Source of the DNA: Bimuria novae-zelandiae CBS 107.79
Lineage: Eukaryota; Ascomycota; Dothideomycetes; Pleosporales; Didymosphaeriaceae
Length of the DNA: 64,000 nucleotides
Assembly (NCBI GenBank): GCA_010015655.1
Contig: ML976699.1
Coordinates: 399,003 to 463,002, forward strand
Direction: 5' to 3'
Below, one piece after another: positions 35,401 through 46,650 of the stretch; position 1 is the stretch's first letter, and each line of letters starts with the position of its first letter. The notes below the pieces were generated by a model. It did not search any database. It was not told the DNA's origin and was given only the letters and a program-made list of their open reading frames with translations. The translations under genes and the position numbers were made by a program.

Positions 35401-37610
35401 ATTAATAACGTACTCTAATATTACCTAGACATCTTCGTTATCGCATACATAGACGACATCCTGATCTACTCGGACAACCTCAACGACTATGTGGAACATG
35501 TTAAGATGGTACTTAGAGAACTTAATAACTTATACTTATAGCTTAAACTAGAAAAATGCAAGTTCTTCTAGACAGAACTTAAATTCCTAGGACATGTTGT
35601 TAACACAGAAGGAATTAAGGTGAGCCTTGACAAGATCGAATGTGTTAAGAACTAGCCACGACCAAAAATAGTAAAGAACATCTAAGAATTCTTAAGATTC
35701 TGTAGATTTAACTAATAATTTATCTAAGATTACGCAAAGATCACAATACCCCTTATAAACCTTACTAGGAAGGATACACCCTTCGAATAGACGATAGAAT
35801 GCGAAGAAGCATTTTAGACACTACGTAAAGCATATATCGAACCACCAGTACTTATGTACTTCCAGGACGGAAAACTAATAAAGATTAAGATAGACGTAAG
35901 CGATTTGGCACTAGGAGCATGCGCCAAATAAGAGAAGAACGGACATTGGCACCTAATTGCTTACTACTTATACAAACTTAACAATGCAGAATTACGATAC
36001 GATATACACGACAAGAAACTATATATAATTATTAAAGCACTAAAGTATTAAAGGATTTACGCACATAGCTACTTAGACCTTATAATCTTTATAGACTACA
36101 AAAATCTTCTCAGATTCACAACAACCAAAGAATTAACACCTCGACAAGCGAGATAGGCAGAGACTTTAGGACAATACAAGTTCAAAATCATGTACACTCC
36201 AGGCAGAGAAAACGGACGAGCAGACGCCTTAAGCAGACGTAGCGACCTCGTAGGAGACAAGATTAAAACCTACTTAGCAATCCTAAAATAGAACGATAAT
36301 AGATTATTAGGACTAACCATAGAACTCAACCAACTCCTCATGGTAACACGAGAAGTACCTAAGGACCAACAGACGGAAATTATATGGCAATACCACGATA
36401 ACCCTGTGTACGGACACCTAGGCATCACCAAGACAATAGAACTTATCCAACGGAACTATAGCTTTAAAGGAATTAAGGAAGCAGTAACTAAATACATCCG
36501 TAAATGCGTAGACTGCCAACGCAATAAACACGTAATATATCGCAAATATAGAGAAATGCAAGCCATCCAAATACCAATAGCACCATAGGAAGATATCGCT
36601 ATAGACTTTGTAACAGGACTACCCAAGTCGAAAGATCCAGCAACAGGAGTAAGCTACAACTCTATATTGGTAATTGTATGCAGATTCACCAAATACGTGG
36701 AACTACTACCATGTTAGAAAACGACTATGGCTAAGGAACTCGCATTCCTTATCCTAGATTAACTTATACAACACCACGGCATACCAAAGATAATTATTAG
36801 CGATTAAGATAAACTCTTTACATTAAACTACTAGACAACGCTTATAGCGCTTATTAGAACGAAACGGAAGCTATCAACAGCCTACCATCCACAGACAGAC
36901 GGACAAACAGAACGTACGAATTAGACAATTAAAACGTACCTACGCATCTACTGCAATAACCAGAAGAATAACTAGATTTCCTTATTACTAATGGCATAAC
37001 TGGCATATAATAACAAGATATTAGCGGCAACAGGACATACACTATTCTATGTAAACCACGGAAGACATCTACATCTCTTTAACCAAGCACTTCTTACGAC
37101 TATTAGAATAGAAGAAGCTATTAATTTGGCAGAAACAATAAGAAGGACACACGAACAACTCCGAGAGAACCTCGAGAAAGCTTAATAGCAAGCAATTTCT
37201 TATATAAATTAAAAACGAAAAATGGCACCTTAGCTAAAGAAGGGGGATAAAGCATATCTGCTTACAAAGAATCTTCGGACCTAGAAAAAGAAACACAAGA
37301 AACTGGACTATGTTAAAATTGGACCATTTTTTATTTCCGAACAAGTATCACCGGTTAACTATTAATTGGAATTACCACCAGACGCCAAAATACACCCGGT
37401 ATTCTATATAGACCGATTAGAACCCGCCGACCTAGAGACACCAGTCGAGACCACCTTCTATCACCAGTCAGAGGAAGAAAACAAATTCGAAGCTAAATAA
37501 ATACTATAACACACGGATTAACCACGAACGTATCTTATTAAATAGAAGGGATACCTACATAGCGAGAATATATAAGAACCTAAAGAAAACTTAGCAAACT
37601 GTAAATAATT
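32430..37610 (+). pseudogene. Gypsy gag-pol remnant with chromodomain
   Basis: Domains are readable through stops. Gag is at about 32500-33060 (helical capsid region ending in a WYELERDL-like segment). The aspartic protease region is around 34340-34650. Reverse transcriptase is at about 35100-35700, with the active-site motif AYIDDILIYS near 35450. RNase H is around 35860-36240. Integrase has its HHCC zinc finger in the open piece 36340-36588 (YGHLGITKTIELI, CVDCQRNK) and its core domain around 36600-36910. A chromodomain lies near 37500-37600 (WKGY-type segment, then EPKENL). Chromodomains of this class steer integration towards marked chromatin. All frames are broken by TAA/TAG. Confidence 0.85.
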
Positions 37611-37619
37611 ACTCTACTA

Positions 37620-38238
37620 GTACTATAGAAATATACCTAAGAGCCGCTCGCGGTTATAGGCAAGGTACTAAAGTAATTATCTAATAACCCTAGTGTCGAC
37701 CATATTAAAGGAGAGAAGCTAACAGTGGCTACTATAGCAAGATAGTCCTCTAACGTAGCCTCTACTTCTAACTCTTTAGCAGCATTTATTTTAGATATAA
37801 GGTATTACGCCTTTTTTTTAGCACGCTCCTTAGCCTGCTATAATATTTTCTTATTTTATAAAAGTTAGATTAACACTTCTACCAACAATTTCTTATCTGC
37901 ATCTACCTTCTTTTTATACTTATTACGAGTCTTGTCTAACGATGCTTACGATAAGTTTACGCAAGACTTTTACGCACAGATGCACTTAAAACACTTTAAA
38001 TAGGCGTTAGGATTAGATAACGGCATAATAACGCACTTAGAGCTAGAAAGTAAGTAATAATTATAAGAGATAAGACAGATAATACTATTATAGCGAGTTT
38101 TAATACTAAGACGAATAGCGCGGGCTTTAGCAAAAGACATTATAGTAAAACGCACTAAGAAGCGGGGCAACTAAACTTTATCTATTTAGTAAGATAGGTT
38201 ATGTGATTTAGGGACGAATCGTCGGAGAGAGGGGATGA
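37620..38238. other. Spacer between Gypsy pol and 3' LTR
   Basis: This 0.6-kb RIP-mutated stretch lies after the chromodomain. On the minus strand 37970-38170 is open for 66 codons, and the surrounding minus-strand sequence is somewhat protein-like, so an antisense accessory frame of this element family is possible. The polypurine tract is at its right end. Confidence 0.35.
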
Positions 38239-38660
38239 TGTTAGGATCTGTATTTAGCATTACTAGGCTAATATTCTGAGACGGATAAGGTCTTATGGGA
38301 GCCAATGGTGGCATAGTAATGGGCAGGTCACGTGACTGCTCGAAGCGCTCGAAGCGAGCAAGTCGAGCAGGTGCATAAGGCCAAGGCTGTGCTCGCTCTG
38401 CTCGAGTCGAGCAAGTCGAGCATGCTAAGTATATAGGAACATGAGGATGGACTCTTCCACCTCGTGTTCAACCTGTTTATCAATCTATCGTTTGGATCTG
38501 AATAAGCAACTTTGTTGATTTGATTGTGCTATACACACCTTTAATACTAACACCCCTTTGATACGCGCAAGCTATTAAGACCCCTCGTCCTGTCGCTACT
38601 GCTCCTGCCCGAGAACTAACCTTAGCCCCTCAGGGATTAGCTACCCTGTTGGACTTAACA
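38239..38660 (+). repeat. Gypsy 3' LTR, single-unit version
   Basis: This is a 422-bp LTR with one copy of the 53-bp unit that is doubled in the 5' LTR. It is followed by CGCTA. It keeps G/C at most sites in its second half and is the better guide to the unmutated LTR. Confidence 0.92.
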
Positions 38661-41600
38661 CGCTATAACTAATACGCTTAAGATAATCCTAATACCCTAA
38701 GCTATAAAGTGTTTCTCGCTGGCTATAAAGGCATAGAGCTTAAAGACAGCGACGATAGCAATAATAATGCTAGTAATAATAATATTAAAGCATATTTTAC
38801 TAACTAAGTCTACTTAACTGCATCCTGTAACAAGATTAACAGTAACGCTATTATCTCTAGCCTTAATAACGCTGCCGCACTTTATGTAATTATAAGTAAT
38901 AATCGTTATATCTCTAGCAAAGTAAATAAAGATACTTAACTTTTCTTATTTAATTTACGCTATGGCGTAGATATCTTTTAAGGTATTATGCCTAACACTA
39001 GTGTAGCTAGTGTCTTAACTACTAGCAAGACATAAGTAAAGGCGCTATAGCTTATCTAACCGTCTATAGTTATTAATAAGTCTACCGCAGGACGTTATTA
39101 AATCTAATTTAGAAATAATCTAGAGTATTTCTCCCTTAGCGACGTTAATGTCAGCACGCCATTTAGTATAATTACCTTTATAGTAATGCTAACTAATACA
39201 CTATTTCTACTCTACTTAAATAATATAGATTATTATAGTATCTTCTTTAATAACATTAATAATATGCTCGTTTAAGGTGGCAAAGAATTCCTAATTGTCT
39301 ATAAATAGGGACATCCATGGCTCCTGCTTAATAAACAAGAGACCGTTATCTACTACTTAACTAAGACTAAGCTACGCTAGCTTTACTAACGCTTTAGCCA
39401 TCCTGCTACTAGATAACTACACAAGATCCTTAGCAAAGCAGGCTATAAAGACATTAATAAGGACATTATTAATCGCATTAATAAGTACTATTACTAGTGT
39501 CAAATCTACAGCAAAGCACCTGGCCGTTTCCGCTTTACTATTCGCGATAATATGGACTTTAACTTATACGTTATTATTAATGTAATATATATTAATCAGA
39601 AACCAGTGCTCTACGCAGTTAATAAAGCCATAGCTTTTTATGCTACTTAATTCATGCTAAATATCTAGGCCAATACTACTTAGGATCTCCTTCGCGCCAT
39701 GTAGATTAACATGTACGTTAGTCCTCTTAACATTATTAAAATAGATGCTAGCAAGAACTTTATTACTAATAAGTTTATTAATAACGCCACGTCACTTGCA
39801 ATCGAGGTTAAGGAAGTCCTAATAGAGGCATATTATTTAATTAGTAAGGTTAAGCGCTATTATGCTCCCATCCGCCGTACTTATAGGGTAATCTCTACAA
39901 ACGTTAGACGCATAACCGCTCCCGAACATATCTTGTAGATAGCTATTAAGGCTATTAATAACACCGCAGGTCCTAATAGACTTGTCCTAACTCTTCTTGT
40001 CTTTAGAGCATATCCTCGCCTGTTAAAGAAATTACTACTATCGCTGTCTATTACCGCCCGCGGCGCTATAGTGCGCAAAGCAATAGCTAAAGTACGCAAG
40101 ATTAAGGTAAAGCGCTAAGTTAATAAGGCTCTTATAACTTATAATAGTCCTAACGCAACTAATATCTTACTATTACCTATCTTAAGTAGCGTTAAGGTCT
40201 AGTAAGAGAACTATAGATAGTCTAGCCCGCATTAGATAATTGCCCTCTACGTTAATAAGTAATCCGTGGTTATTAAAATTAATAATAAATAAGTCACTTT
40301 CTGTATTACCGCAGTGCGCCCGTATTATGCAGACAATATAACTATTATTACCCCTTCTATAGAGGACAAGGATAATAGTGGCTCTAACAATAATTTTACT
40401 CCTATTATAGAGGAGCCCGCGCCTAAGCGTAAGCGCGGTAGGCTAAAAGGCTTAAGGAATAAGCTAAAACCTAATAAAGTTATAACTACTATAGTTAACC
40501 TTAATTAACGTAAGCGTAATAATCTTGTCCTGGCTAAGAAGCTACGAGTAGTTAGCAAGATTATAACACTAAGGTAACTATTTAAAGTATTTATAAAGGC
40601 AGAGATTAACGCTCTTATAACATAAGGTGTCTTTTACTTTAAGAAGTATAGTCCTTACTATTATAATAAGGTCCGTATCTTTAAGTTACGTATTGTTAAT
40701 AAAGTTAAGGGCAAGACTACTAATCGCCCGTATAAAAAGTCCTGTCTTGTTATCTAAGGATACGCTAATAACGATAAGAAGCTTATCCTAACATAGTCTC
40801 TTACTATCTAGCGTGCAAGCCAGCGTGTGATTATCGCTCTAGCACTATTACTATTGAAGCTGGGCATGTACCTCTGGCTCCGTGACATTACTCAGGCCTA
40901 TACGCAATCGGATAATCCACTCTAGCGTACTATTATAGCTGACATACTAGCCTAGCTTAAGGAAAGTTATCTAATAAATATAGTTATAGTTATTATTAAG
41001 CTACTATATAGCATTACTAAAGCAGGTGTCTATTAGTAGTTAACGTATAATAAACACTACACTAAGACTCTCTACATAGTAATATCTACTTATAATCTAT
41101 ACCTACTTATTAGTAAGGCTAGCAGCAAGTGCTTTAGCATTATTAGTATATAAACTAACGACACGCTTAGTCTGTCTAACAAAGCTTTTATAGACCTTAA
41201 GGACTAAGAGCTACGTTTTAAGGCCAAGCCTAAGTAGTTTTTCTTACTAAACGCGCAAATTAACTTTAATAGCTATATTATTAAGCTTAATAATAATAAT
41301 CGCGCTATTACTCTACGCTAGAAGAAGCAAGGCGAGAAGCTAAAAATAGCTAATAATAAGTAATTATACATTTAATAGCGCGCTCGAGGTGCTTATATTA
41401 CAATAATCTATTAACCTAAGGCGAGCTTTGACCTCGCCGCCGTAGCCTAAGCAAGTAAGCCCACAAAAGAAGAAATTGCTAGATTAAATAAGCGTATTAT
41501 TTAGTAAAAGGAGAATATCACTCGCGGCCTTAACTTTATTCTACTAGACTTAAGTAACTTAAAGCTATACGCCTTTATTAACGCATTATTTACTAATAAT

Positions 41601-42200
41601 AAGAATATGTTATTATAAATAGGCTTCGTGATTACGCTTAGTAATAAGACTAAAGATAGCAATTGTAACTTTAATTTTACTAGTAATATTATTTACTAGT
41701 TATCTATTAAGTGTAAGCGCGTTACTTGTAGCGTCCTTATATCTAAGATCTACGTAATAGTCTATAAAGTTAATATTATAATTATAATTAGTGGTATAAT
41801 TAACATAATTATACAGCGACTTAACCTCCTTAATGTCTCTATCGTTGTATGCACTGACTTACGCTCCTTATATAATTACCTTATTAAGCTTAGCACTACT
41901 AAGGAGAAGCGCCTTATAATTAATATTATAGCTTTGCGTAAGGCCTATAAGCGCAATAATCTTATAGACATTTGCTAGATTAATAGACGTGATAATCTAG
42001 CAGACTTAATAACTAAGGCTAGCTCTAACTTAGCTATAAAGTATCTTATTAACTATAACTAGCTTGAGCTTCGCGTGCAAGGCTGGGTTAATTATACTAA
42101 AGTTAATACCTTAGAGTATAATTACGATAGCAAGAAGTAGTAAGTCTATAAAAGAAGTAGCGAGATAGGCACTAAAAGGACGCGCACCAGCGCTAGTCTA
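38661..42200 (+). pseudogene. Copia pol remnant (3' internal part)
   Basis: The outer Copia element continues here. A protease-like region runs to about 39150. The gag-pre-integrase zinc-binding region lies around 39300-39500, and the integrase core extends to about 39900. The open piece 39711-39938 shows the characteristic SLAIEVKEVLIEAYYLISKV segment followed by a YAPIRR-like motif. Reverse transcriptase lies around 40500-41200 and RNase H around 41600-42130. Stops interrupt every frame. A short open piece at 40314-40508 with basic PKRKRGR sequence is the linker between integrase and reverse transcriptase. Confidence 0.8.
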
Positions 42201-42298
42201 GTTAGAAAACTAGTAACTGTTACAGATTGTGTTTTATTGCAGATTTGAGCGTTCTGGGCTAAACTAGCCACATGTAGCATAAAAGAAAAGATAGCTAG

Positions 42299-42540
42299 TG
42301 TTAGCTTTAAACCTGCGTAACACTGCTATAGCTTTTACTACTATGTAGTTTGCCTATAGTTTATTACGTAGTTTGCCTATAGTTTGTTGCGCTAGTCCTG
42401 ATTGGGCTAGCAGGGGACAAACCACGCTCGATAAATACTTCTCATAACAGCCCACCACAATAGATCTGCAATCAAGAATCAAATCAATACCACATCGTTG
42501 CAACGAAGTCTTGATCCAACAGCCTATTGCCGTATCAACA
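42299..42540 (+). repeat. Copia 3' LTR, inner half RIP-mutated, outer half unmutated
   Basis: This is the partner of 29982-30223. Its first 85 or so bases carry the T/A states and the rest carries the C/G states, the mirror image of the 5' LTR. It is followed by GGATC at 42541-42545. Confidence 0.92.
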
Positions 42541-43159
42541 GGATCAGCTCAGATTGATCGCGTTTGTTCAAGATCTGAAGAAAGACGAGCCACTACTAGG
42601 ATTATGGAAAGAAGACATCGCAGAGGGGCTACTGTGGGAACGAGGAGTCTGGTCAGAACCCGCTGGTCGGAAGAGAATCAAGCCTTTTCCTTCGTGGACA
42701 TGGATGAGCTTACCGGGGGCTGTGCAGTATCCGAGCTTCTGCCTTGCTTACAAGGTTGAGCTCATCCATCCCCGCATTTGCTGGTCGAACCAGCCCCTCA
42801 ACTCCTCTCTCAAGATTGCGGAGCTCCTGCTAAGGGCTAAGGTGTTCAAAGGCACCTTAACATACCACGGTCGTGAATCGTCCGCATCTTCGCTCCATCT
42901 AGATATGGGCGATTCGTCCAAGGTGCCTCTTTCCGAACGCGTAGACATCCCGGACTCGTACTATGATAACGCAACAGTGCGACTGATTCTAGTCGGAGGC
43001 ACGTCCCATCATTGGTTTTTTCTGATAGCAAGCGTGGTCAATCCCGAGCGTAATCCGTACGTTAGGATTGGACGAGCGTACAGTCCATGCAACCGCACAT
43101 TCAAGAAGTTGAAGGACTATTTTGCTACCCAAGAGCCCCAGATGCTCACACTGCGATGA
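42541..43159 (+). pseudogene. HET-like gene, 3' part
   Basis: From the target duplication, an open frame of about 205 codons runs to TGA at 43157-43159. It contains the region that follows the HET core in heterokaryon-incompatibility proteins: RLIAFVQDLKKDEPLLGLW (compare the intact HET gene at 56396-58564, with DKLVALAGLV and YWAGMWEADLP), GLLWERG, and FPSWTWMSLPG, which corresponds to APSWSWASLD there. The tail is ordinary and has no RIP signs. In frame and content it continues the 5' part ending at 29981. Without its own start or HET core it is probably not functional. Confidence 0.7.
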
Positions 43160-43738
43160 TACCATGGTATACTGAAGGTGCTCCGATGCCTCAGTTGCAC
43201 GAAAAGAAATCGGCTTCGCGATAAGGTCAGAACATTTATCTAACATCCCTATTATTCGTCAGCCCCCACGGATTCTGGTTCCCCAATCAAGACGGATCCG
43301 CTCGCTATGGCAGCCGAAACAAGCATGGCTAGACAGATGGAAACAACACGTACTGCTTCGATTCCAGGACATATACAGCTCGCACCGACGCGAACGGTTG
43401 AACCTGGCCGCAGTAACTGATGGGAAACGATCCAGTCGAGGATATCCGCTTCCTAGGATTCACAGTCGCCTTTGAAGATCCGGACAGCTTCTTTCATCTG
43501 ACAAGATGATAACGAAGTGGAACCCGTGAACATATCCTGAGACACATACATCTTTGATCAACTGGAAATGATCAGCAGCGCGGGGAGCTTAAGCTATGGC
43601 TCACGCGAAAATCTCGGCTTTTGATGCGTTGCAGCTCCATATGATCAAGTTTTGAAGACGCTGACTGGTACCGCTGTACCCGTGCGATGGGGCGTAAAGA
43701 ACCACAAGACTCTCACGTTGAGGTTACACACGGCATTA
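43160..43738. other. Flank between HET-like fragment and pogo copy 4
   Basis: Normal-composition sequence with no convincing gene. It probably contains the old 3' end of the HET-like gene. It ends at the TA (43737-43738) used by the next transposon. Confidence 0.4.
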
Positions 43739-45864
43739 CCGTGCCTCGGCAGTCAGTGCAACACGTCAGTCAATGCAACACCCCACCATGCAACGTACCA
43801 ACTTTCACGCGCCGCATCCCCACCAATATGGATCCAATCAAGGCAGCAATTACAGCAATCGAATCGCAAGAGCCAGGAGCATCTTTTTCATATAGAAAAA
43901 TTACAAAAGAATATGGTGTTGCACTTTCTACATTAACGCGCCAGCACCAAGGCGTCACGCAGGCGCGTGCAGATACCAACTCTACACGTCGAAATCTCAG
44001 CCCACAGCAAGAATCAGAGCTCCTACGATATATTAGAGGCCTTACTGAACGTGGCCTTCCTCCTACACGGCAAATGATACAAAGCTTTGCCTCTACTATA
44101 GCCAAAAAGGAGGTTAGCTTATCATGGGTTGATCACTTTGTGAGGCGCCACCCTGAATCCTTGATATCACGATGGACGACCGGCATCGACAGCAATCGCC
44201 ATAAAGCTGATTCCCTAGGCAAATATGAGGACTACTTTCAGCTTCTACAGCAAAAGATTGGCCAGTATCAGATCGAGACTCAGCATATATACAATATGGA
44301 CGAAAAAGGCTGCCTGCTCGGCATCACCTCCCGCTCAAAGAGGATCTTTGATAGACCTCTGTACGAGAGCAAGGCAGTAAGGCAAGCTATTCAGGATGGT
44401 AGCCGTGAATGGATATCGATCATCGCTTGCATATGCGCCGACGGATCTGCCCTAGATCCAGCTCTAATCTATCAGGCCACCTCTACAGATATACAATCAA
44501 GTTGGATAGAGGACCTCAACCCTCAACATTATTAAGTCTTTATTACTGTATTAGAATTTGGCTAGACGAATAATTAGATAGGTCTTGCATGGCTTTAACA
44601 GGTGTTTAATCGCCTTATAAAGTTAAAAGCTAGACGATCATATTGACTATTAATCCTTGATGGCCATGGATCTCACGTTACTATAGATTTTATCGACTTT
44701 TGCGATCGTAATAAGATCCTGTTAGCTATCTATCCACTATATTCGACCCATACGCTGCAGCCTCTAGATGTCTACATGTTTAAGCCTCTATTAACAGCAT
44801 ATTTAAACGAGCTATTAGCCTTCTTACAAGATAGCCTAGGAATAGCCTCTATTACTAAAAGGGACTTCTTTAGCTTATTCTAGAAGGCCTGGGTTAGTAC
44901 TATAAGGCAGCTATTAATACTCTAGGCCTTTAAGGCTACTAGCCTATTACCTCTACATCTAGAAGTTATCCTTAAGCAGTTTAACAACAATCACGTACCT
45001 AAGCAAGAATTACAAGAAAGCTTAATCTTAGTACTTAGCGTATTAGATTAGAGGAAAATCGATAGGCTTCTAAAAGTTTATATTAATGTAGGGGCTAGTA
45101 ATATGGCTAAAAAGCTAAGTCGAACTATACACTTAATCTCTGCACGAGCACAGCTTGCAGAGCATAAAAATTAGGGCCTACGGAAGGCCCTAACTATCTA
45201 AAAGAAACGCTTAAAGCAAGGTAGGCCTCTACCTTTTAATTAGCTTTATAAGGATTAAGGGGGATCTATTTTCGTGTTACCCTATCGCGTTTAGCGGGCA
45301 CGTAATTGTCTACACGAAAAAGATACTAAAGCGTAGCAACTATAGCTTTAAAAACGTAAGTAAGTAGAGGCACGTTAGGCTAGCTAGTAGCTTAAAATAA
45401 GGCTACTCTAAGAGAGGCGTATTGCTCGAGTAGCTACTAGAGATGTACGCGCAAAGCAAAGGGCTAATAAGGCTATAAAGTAACGCCTTAAGTAATAGGC
45501 CCGTAAGGCACAAAGTTAACTTTAAAAATAGATTAAAATATCTAAATTAGTAAATAAGAAGGCTTTAAAGCCTCCTAGTAAGCCTACTAAGAAAAAACAG
45601 CCTCAGCGTGAGGCTATAGATGTTAATAAGGCCTTATCTATTGCATCCGCCTCACAGTCGCGCAGAGGCCAAATCATTAGAACACCAAGTAGATATTAAT
45701 AATCTAAGTAGCTAGCAATTATCTACAGGCCTTAGAGACCCCAAATCCAGAAAATCTCGTGATAATATTGATTGTGGGTGGCTCAGCAGCTTCATGTTGC
45801 TGGCCGAGCGATCTTGTTGGGGTGTTGCATTGACTGACGTGTTGCACTGACTGCCGAGGCACAG
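43739..45864 (+). mobile_element. Fot/pogo-type DNA transposon, copy 4
   Basis: The inverted repeats begin CCGTGCCTCGG at 43739 and end inverted at 45864. The outer second base differs (C against T) in the right copy. TA flanks both sides (43737-43738, 45865-45866). TGCAACAC occurs twice in each TIR with a 17-bp period (43757-43764 and 43774-43781 on the left). At 2126 bp it is close to copies 2 and 3, and its TIR is a relative of copy 2's. The first 800 bases are almost free of RIP, the middle is RIP-mutated, and the last 200 are again normal. Confidence 0.92.
43828..45690 (+). pseudogene. Pogo/Fot-type DDE transposase, copy 4 (best preserved)
   Basis: ATG 43828 opens 235 codons to a TAA at 44533-44535. 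They hold the psq-like HTH (FSYRKITKEYGVALSTLTRQH), the CENP-B-type HTH (ESELLRYIRGLTERGLPPTR, SWVDHFVRRHPESL) and the start of the DDE domain (YNMDEKGCLLGITSRSKRIF, IACICADGSALDPALIYQA). After the stop the same frame goes on with few interruptions through LILDGHGSHVTIDF (second Asp, near 44660) and a STHTLQPLDVYMF segment (near 44750), then degrades into a Lys-rich tail. A functional relative would cut and paste at TA sites. Here the third catalytic region is cut off. Confidence 0.85.
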
Positions 45865-45866
45865 TA

Positions 45867-46650
45867 CCAGAAAAGGAAGGTATCGTCAAAGCGTCAACTC
45901 CTCAACAACCCTGCGAACTCCGACCAATTACGATTACACTTTTTCTGTTCCTGCAACTTTCAAAGAGAAACATCGCTTGTGATAAGGTCGAAAGGCGAGT
46001 AATGGCGGTATCCTATTGGGTCATGGGACCGGTACATCTGCAACTTGGATGAGATGTTTCTGGCGGAAGAGCCTATCCAGATAGCCAGCTTCGGCACTAC
46101 AATGACCATATACACAGGCTCGAGTCGATGGTATCTTCAACTCACCTGCCTAGTACACACTTTGAAAGGAAACTGCTCACTTGCATCACCCGGTACGCAA
46201 TATAGCTACGTGACATGCCTGGCGGCTTCCAAAGCTCAGCCTTGGCGCGTTTCGGCTATTCGAAATTTGGTGCGGCTCACGATGGGTGGGTTGTATTGAA
46301 TGCCACCCACCCACCTGACCTGTCGTATGCAAGCAAGCCCTTGACAGTTCCAATTGTATACGCCTAGTTACACTCGGTTTTGCCCCTGCACCATCGAGTA
46401 GGGAGGCACAAGGTATCTTACCCACCGTTACAGTAGCTCACTCTATTTCGACCAATCTTAAGCCATCGCGAATGAACATGTGTCGCCGTGCAACTCTTCT
46501 TCGCACTCGCACGGGTTACTAGGAAGCAGCGCATGAAGTGTTTTTGGTATGGCCTGTGAAGTATAAAGCAGCGTCTTCGTCTGACATATCTCTGCAACCA
46601 CTCCTTCAACTGTTGATATTTTTCTACTCTTTGTTATACATATTCTTATC
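45867..46650. other. Intergenic region upstream of the chitinase gene
   Basis: No supported gene. ORFs up to 84 codons on both strands show no domain. The last 150 bases contain a TATA-like box and a pyrimidine-rich leader before the chitinase ATG. Confidence 0.45.
46562..46567 (+). promoter_or_regulatory. TATA-like box of the chitinase gene
   Basis: TATAAA lies 84 bases upstream of the ATG at 46651, followed by a pyrimidine-rich stretch. Position and sequence fit a core promoter, but the transcription start is not known. Confidence 0.4.

Larger units (their letters stand above)
31925..38660 (+). mobile_element. Ty3/Gypsy chromovirus nested in the Copia element
   Basis: The LTRs at 31925-32399 (475 bp) and 38239-38660 (422 bp) share TGTTAGGATC starts and GGACTTAACA-like ends. 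Both are flanked by CGCTA (31920-31924 and 38661-38665), the target duplication. Gag, protease, reverse transcriptase, RNase H, integrase and a C-terminal chromodomain occur in that order on the plus strand. A purine tract (GGAGAGAGGGGATGA) abuts the 3' LTR. The element entered the Copia gag region. It is RIP-mutated but younger than its host by nesting. Confidence 0.93.
29982..42540 (+). mobile_element. Ty1/Copia LTR retrotransposon, 12.6 kb including a nested Gypsy
   Basis: Identical-length 242-bp LTRs at 29982-30223 and 42299-42540 (TG...CA) bound the element, with GGATC on both outer sides (29977-29981, 42541-42545). Without the nested element at 31925-38660 (and one CGCTA copy) it is about 5.8 kb, normal for Copia. 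Gag with a zinc knuckle lies at 30224-31924. The gag-pre-integrase, integrase, reverse transcriptase and RNase H regions follow at 38661-42200 in Copia order. A purine-rich tract (AAAAGAAAAGATAG) precedes the 3' LTR. RIP stops occur throughout the interior, while the outermost LTR parts are nearly untouched. Confidence 0.92.
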
